In this document: positions 61,422-64,000 of the stretch, piece by piece
Layout: the number at the start of each line of letters is the position of its first letter
How positions within the stretch are numbered: position 1 is the stretch's first letter
Assembly (NCBI GenBank): GCA_018780645.1
Contig: JADMJJ010000007.1
Span: 1 to 64,000, forward strand
Reading direction: 5' to 3'
Source: Burkholderiaceae bacterium
Lineage (GTDB): Bacteria > Pseudomonadota > Gammaproteobacteria > Burkholderiales > Burkholderiaceae_C
DNA: 64,000 bases
Made by a program: the position numbers and the translations under genes
The notes under the pieces: model-generated
Told to the model about the DNA's origin: nothing
Databases searched by the model: none
What the model saw: only the letters and a program-made list of their open reading frames with translations

Positions 61422-61473
61422 CCCGGATTGCATCCGGGCTACCCGTCAGTTTGTAGCCCGGACGCAATCCGGG
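61422..61473. repeat. Inverted REP-like pair between glpR and glpK
   Basis: A reverse copy (61422-61442) and a forward copy with a C for T change (61453-61473) are separated by 10 bases and can form a ~21-bp hairpin in the glpR-glpK message. A run of seven A (on the transcribed minus strand) follows toward glpK, not T, so it is not a normal terminator. Differential stability of glpR and glpK mRNA is plausible. Confidence 0.85.
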
Positions 61474-61481
61474 GCCATCGT

Positions 61482-62246
61482 TCAATCCGCCACCACCAAC
61501 TCCACCCCCGCATCATTGAGCAGGGCAGGGAAGGGCTCCGGCGGCGCCTCGTCGGTGATCAAGAGGTCCAGCTGTTGCAGCTGCGCCACTTCGGCCATGG
61601 CCGGGCGGTTGAACTTGCTGTGGTCGGCCGCAAGCCAGACCTGGCGTGAATGTTCGATGATGGCGCGGGCCACCATCACCTCGCGGTAGTCAAAATCGCG
61701 CAGGGTGCCGTCGGCCTCTATGCCCGAGATGCCGACCAGGCCGATGTCGACCTTGAACTGGCGGATGAAGTCCACCGCCGCCTCGCCGACCACGCCGCGG
61801 TCGCGGGCGCGCACCGTGCCGCCCACCATCACCAGCTCGCATTCGGTGTTGTCGCTGAGTATGGTGGCCACATTCAGGTTGTTGGTGATGACGCGCAGGC
61901 CCTTGTGGTGCAGCAGCTCGCGCGCCACCGCCTCGGTGGTGGTGCCCAGGTTCAGGAACAGCGAGCTGCCGGCCGGTATGCGCGCCGCAATCGCCTTGGC
62001 GATGCGCGCCTTGCCGTCGGCCTGCAGCGCCTGGCGCTGGCGGTAGGCGATGTTCTCGGTGGTGCTGGACGGCACGCGCACGCCGCCGTGGAAGCGCGCC
62101 ACCAGGCCGGCCTCTGCCATGCGCTGCACATCGCGGCGCACTGTCTGCAGTGTCACCCCGAACTTGTCGGCCAGTGCCTCGACGCTGACCGAACCGCGGG
62201 CGCGCACCTCCTGCAGCAGATCGTTCTGACGGGGATTGGGAATCAT
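61482..62246 (-). CDS. glpR: DeoR-family glycerol-3-phosphate regulon repressor
   Basis: A 254-residue DeoR regulator. The N-terminal helix-turn-helix is VEALADKFGVTLQTVRRDVQRMAEAGLVARFHGGVRVPSS; the sugar-phosphate-binding domain shows FLNLGTTTEAVARELL and LVMVGGTVRARDRGVVGEAAVDFI. Gene position between glpK and glpD supports GlpR. It would repress both until glycerol-3-phosphate binds. It is divergent from glpD; the shared 173-base region contains a candidate operator. Confidence 0.93.
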   Translation of the reverse strand: MIPNPRQNDLLQEVRARGSVSVEALADKFGVTLQTVRRDVQRMAEAGLVARFHGGVRVPSSTTENIAYRQRQALQADGKARIAKAIAARIPAGSSLFLNLGTTTEAVARELLHHKGLRVITNNLNVATILSDNTECELVMVGGTVRARDRGVVGEAAVDFIRQFKVDIGLVGISGIEADGTLRDFDYREVMVARAIIEHSRQVWLAADHSKFNRPAMAEVAQLQQLDLLITDEAPPEPFPALLNDAGVELVVAD

Positions 62247-62387
62247 GGAACGAGAGTGTAGGGGGCTGCCGGGCGCACCATTTTGGCGTTAAGGCGAGCC
62301 TAAAGCGAACCCAAACGAATCGTATCGAGGGAAAACCCTGGCATTAATCGCACCAAAACGCGTTAAAAAGAAAAAAGAAGAACACAA

Positions 62388-62407
62388 TAGCGAACCGAAA
62401 TTCGCTA
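62388..62407. promoter_or_regulatory. Candidate GlpR operator in the glpR-glpD region
   Basis: A perfect inverted repeat TAGCGAA-N6-TTCGCTA ends 2 bases before the glpD ribosome site (GGAG at 62409-62412), so bound repressor would block translation initiation or promoter clearance. A further GCGAAC half-site is at 62305-62310. The surrounding 62280-62400 stretch is A/T-rich for this genome and probably contains both promoters. CGAA/TTCG-containing palindromes are typical GlpR sites. Confidence 0.6.
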
Positions 62408-62419
62408 CGGAGACAGCCT

Positions 62420-64000
62420 TTGAGTGCCCAACTCGACCCTCAGTCCAACGCGCCCGATGCCTACGACCTGCTTGTCGTCGGCGGCGGCATCAATGGCGCC
62501 GGCATCGCCCGCGACATGGCCGGCCGGGGCTGGAAGGTGCTGCTGGTCGAGCGCGATGACCTGGCCTCGCACACCTCGTCTTCGTCGACCAAGCTGATAC
62601 ACGGCGGGCTGCGCTACCTTGAGTACTACGAGTTCTCGCTGGTGCGCAAGGCCTTGCAGGAGCGCGAGGTGCTGCTGAAAAGCGCGCCCCACATCATGTG
62701 GCCGCTGCGTTTCGTGATGCCCCATGACGCGGCGATGCGCCCGGCCTGGATGATCCGTATCGGCCTGTTCATGTACGACCATCTGGCCCGTCGCGAGGTG
62801 CTGCCGGGCTCCAATGGCGTCGATCTGCGCAGCAGCCCGCTGGGCGCGCCGCTGAAGTCGCAATACACCCGGGGCTTTGTCTATTCCGATGGCTGGGTGG
62901 ACGACGCCCGCCTGGTGCTGCTGAACGCACTGGACGCGCAGCGACATGGCGCGACCATATTGACGCGCACCGCCTGCGTCGAGGCGCAGCGCGATGCCGA
63001 GGGCTGGACGGCCACCTTGCAGAATGCTCACCAGGAAACGCTGGGCCGCCCCGAGTTTCCTGGCTCCCCCTCGGAGGGGCGGACGCCGCAAGGCGGCGGC
63101 CTTGGGGGCGCTCAGGGAAACAAGAGAACCATCCGTGCCCGGGCGCTGGTCAATGCCGCCGGCCCCTGGGCCGAGTCATTCCTGCGCGGCGTGGCGCGGC
63201 CGGCGCGGGGCGAGACACTGGCCACCAAGAGCCTGCGCCTGGTCAAGGGCAGCCACATCATCGTGAAACGCGCCTTCGAGCACGACCACGCCTATATCTT
63301 CCAGAACCCCGACAAGCGCATCATCTTCGCCATCCCCTACGAGCGCGACTTCACGCTGATAGGCACGACCGACGTCGAGCTGCAGGGTGATCCCGGTGTG
63401 GCACGCATTGCCAGCGACGAGCAGGCGTACCTGTGCGAGCAGGCCTCGCGCTATTTCAAGAAGGCGATCAGCAACGACGATGTGGCCTGGAGCTATGCCG
63501 GCGTGCGCCCGCTGCTCGACGATGCCTCGGGCGATCCGTCGGCCGTGACCCGCGACTATCTGCTCGAGCCGAACAAGGATGGCGCGCCGCTGCTCAGCGT
63601 CTGGGGCGGCAAGATCACCACCTTCCGCAAGCTGGCCGAGGATGCTGCCGATCTGCTCGGCGACATGCTGGGTCAGCGCCGTGCGGCCTGGACGCAGGCT
63701 GCCTTTCTGCCTGGCGGTGACCTGTCCGGCTGGATAGGCGCGGCGCAGCGCCCCGACACTGACTTCGAGCGCTTTGTGGCCGCCGTCGGCGCCCGCCATC
63801 CCTGGCTGCCGAGCGACGTGGCCCGCCGCTGGGCCCGGGCCTACGGTTCGCGCATCGATCATCTGATCGGCGCGGCGGCTTCACGCGGTGAACTCGGTGC
63901 TGAGGTGGCCCCCGGCCTGTACGAGATCGAGCTGCGCTATCTGCAGCGCGAGGAATGGGTGCTCAGCGCCGACGATGTGCTGTGGCGGCGCTCGAAGCTG
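62420..64000 (+). CDS. glpD: Glycerol-3-phosphate dehydrogenase, aerobic, FAD (3' end outside window)
   Basis: The visible 527 codons encode GlpD, which oxidises glycerol-3-phosphate to dihydroxyacetone phosphate at the membrane and passes electrons to quinone. The start is TTG at 62420 after GGAG, 7 bases upstream. The FAD motif is VVGGGINGAGIARDMAGRG; STKLIHGGLRYLEYYEFSLVRKA, NAAGPWAESF and VWGGKITTFRKLAEDAADLL are characteristic. Compared with E. coli GlpD, an extra ~28-residue Gly/Arg/Pro-rich segment lies near residues 207-234, encoded by a repeat (separate entry). Reading continues past base 64000. Confidence 0.95.
   Translation, partial: MSAQLDPQSNAPDAYDLLVVGGGINGAGIARDMAGRGWKVLLVERDDLASHTSSSSTKLIHGGLRYLEYYEFSLVRKALQEREVLLKSAPHIMWPLRFVMPHDAAMRPAWMIRIGLFMYDHLARREVLPGSNGVDLRSSPLGAPLKSQYTRGFVYSDGWVDDARLVLLNALDAQRHGATILTRTACVEAQRDAEGWTATLQNAHQETLGRPEFPGSPSEGRTPQGGGLGGAQGNKRTIRARALVNAAGPWAESFLRGVARPARGETLATKSLRLVKGSHIIVKRAFEHDHAYIFQNPDKRIIFAIPYERDFTLIGTTDVELQGDPGVARIASDEQAYLCEQASRYFKKAISNDDVAWSYAGVRPLLDDASGDPSAVTRDYLLEPNKDGAPLLSVWGGKITTFRKLAEDAADLLGDMLGQRRAAWTQAAFLPGGDLSGWIGAAQRPDTDFERFVAAVGARHPWLPSDVARRWARAYGSRIDHLIGAAASRGELGAEVAPGLYEIELRYLQREEWVLSADDVLWRRSKL
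63039..63120 (+). repeat. Repeat sequence translated in frame within glpD
   Basis: This G/C-rich segment differs from its flanks. It contains self-complementary blocks (CCCCCTCGGAGGGG; GCCGC-AA-GGCGGC) and resembles intergenic elements common in Burkholderiales genomes. It encodes residues about 207-234 of GlpD (GRPEFPGSPSEG...), a stretch absent from E. coli GlpD at the same position. It is in frame and keeps the enzyme open. The edges are approximate. Confidence 0.6.

Noticed and set aside
61395-61433. Upstream start for glpK inside the REP element
   Set aside because: The extra residues are REP-derived (MQSG) and the GAGGAG site supports 61394.
61411-61442. T7 run next to a REP hairpin as an intrinsic terminator of glpR
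   Set aside because: For the glpR-glpK transcript the run reads as A after the stem, so it does not form a terminator in that direction.

Overview
The window is a GC-rich, tightly packed bacterial chromosome segment, most likely from a betaproteobacterium of the order Burkholderiales (Roseateles/Rubrivivax-like). This assignment is inferred from gene content, a PEP-CTERM protein and the types of dispersed palindromic repeat; no rRNA or tRNA marker is present. About 53 protein genes are supported. No rRNA, tRNA, CRISPR array, prophage or transposase gene was seen. Many genes are joined by ATGA, GTGA or TTGA start/stop overlaps, so transcription units are easy to read.

Layout. 1-4.1 kb: end of an ion-channel gene, an MFS transporter with a glycosyltransferase, and an HtrA-like protease. 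4.1-11.4 kb (minus strand): a GST / SGNH-like lipoprotein / Kelch lipoprotein unit, then an SDR / S10 carboxypeptidase / membrane-anchored winged-helix beta-propeller regulator unit. 11.6-20.2 kb: a GntR-FCD regulator leading into a complete peptide/opine-type ABC transporter, an amidase and a TTC38-like TPR protein. 20.3-25.8 kb: phosphatase, GST, PEP-CTERM protein, penicillin acylase and an acetyltransferase. 25.8-33.5 kb: a molybdenum hydroxylase locus (XdhC-like divergent from CoxS, CoxL, CoxM, CoxD, CoxE and CoxG-like genes); CoxL carries the form II type AYRGAGRPE motif, so the substrate is open. 33.5-45.9 kb: an IclR regulator divergent from a TonB receptor and a catabolic gene set (two thiolases, nitronate monooxygenase-like, lipocalin-like, PaaN-like aldehyde dehydrogenase, carotenoid oxygenase, acyl-CoA ligase). 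This is the best candidate for an undescribed pathway: import, oxidative cleavage of a C=C bond, aldehyde oxidation, CoA activation and thiolysis.

46-56 kb holds an acyltransferase, a DUF2892/rhodanese pair next to an FtrA-like regulator, a serine dehydratase-like enzyme, an LprI-MliC fusion, a photolyase-like protein with unusual domain order, and a pair of M16 peptidases (one with the zinc motif, one without). 56-59.9 kb: a DUF5694-like protein divergent from a TPR-GAF histidine kinase with no adjacent response regulator. 59.9-64 kb: a glycerol catabolism locus (glpK, glpR, glpD), with glpD running off the end of the window.

The most striking non-coding structure is a dispersed REP-like palindrome (GTAG plus a CCCGGATGCAATCCGGG core). 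Twelve copies lie at six or seven sites, often in inverted pairs. One pair forms a hairpin that ends at the Shine-Dalgarno of the coxD-like gene, and one pair falls inside the apparent N-terminal coding region of an M16 peptidase. A different repeat is translated in frame inside glpD, and a third, nested inverted repeat fills the only gene-free stretch longer than 300 bases.
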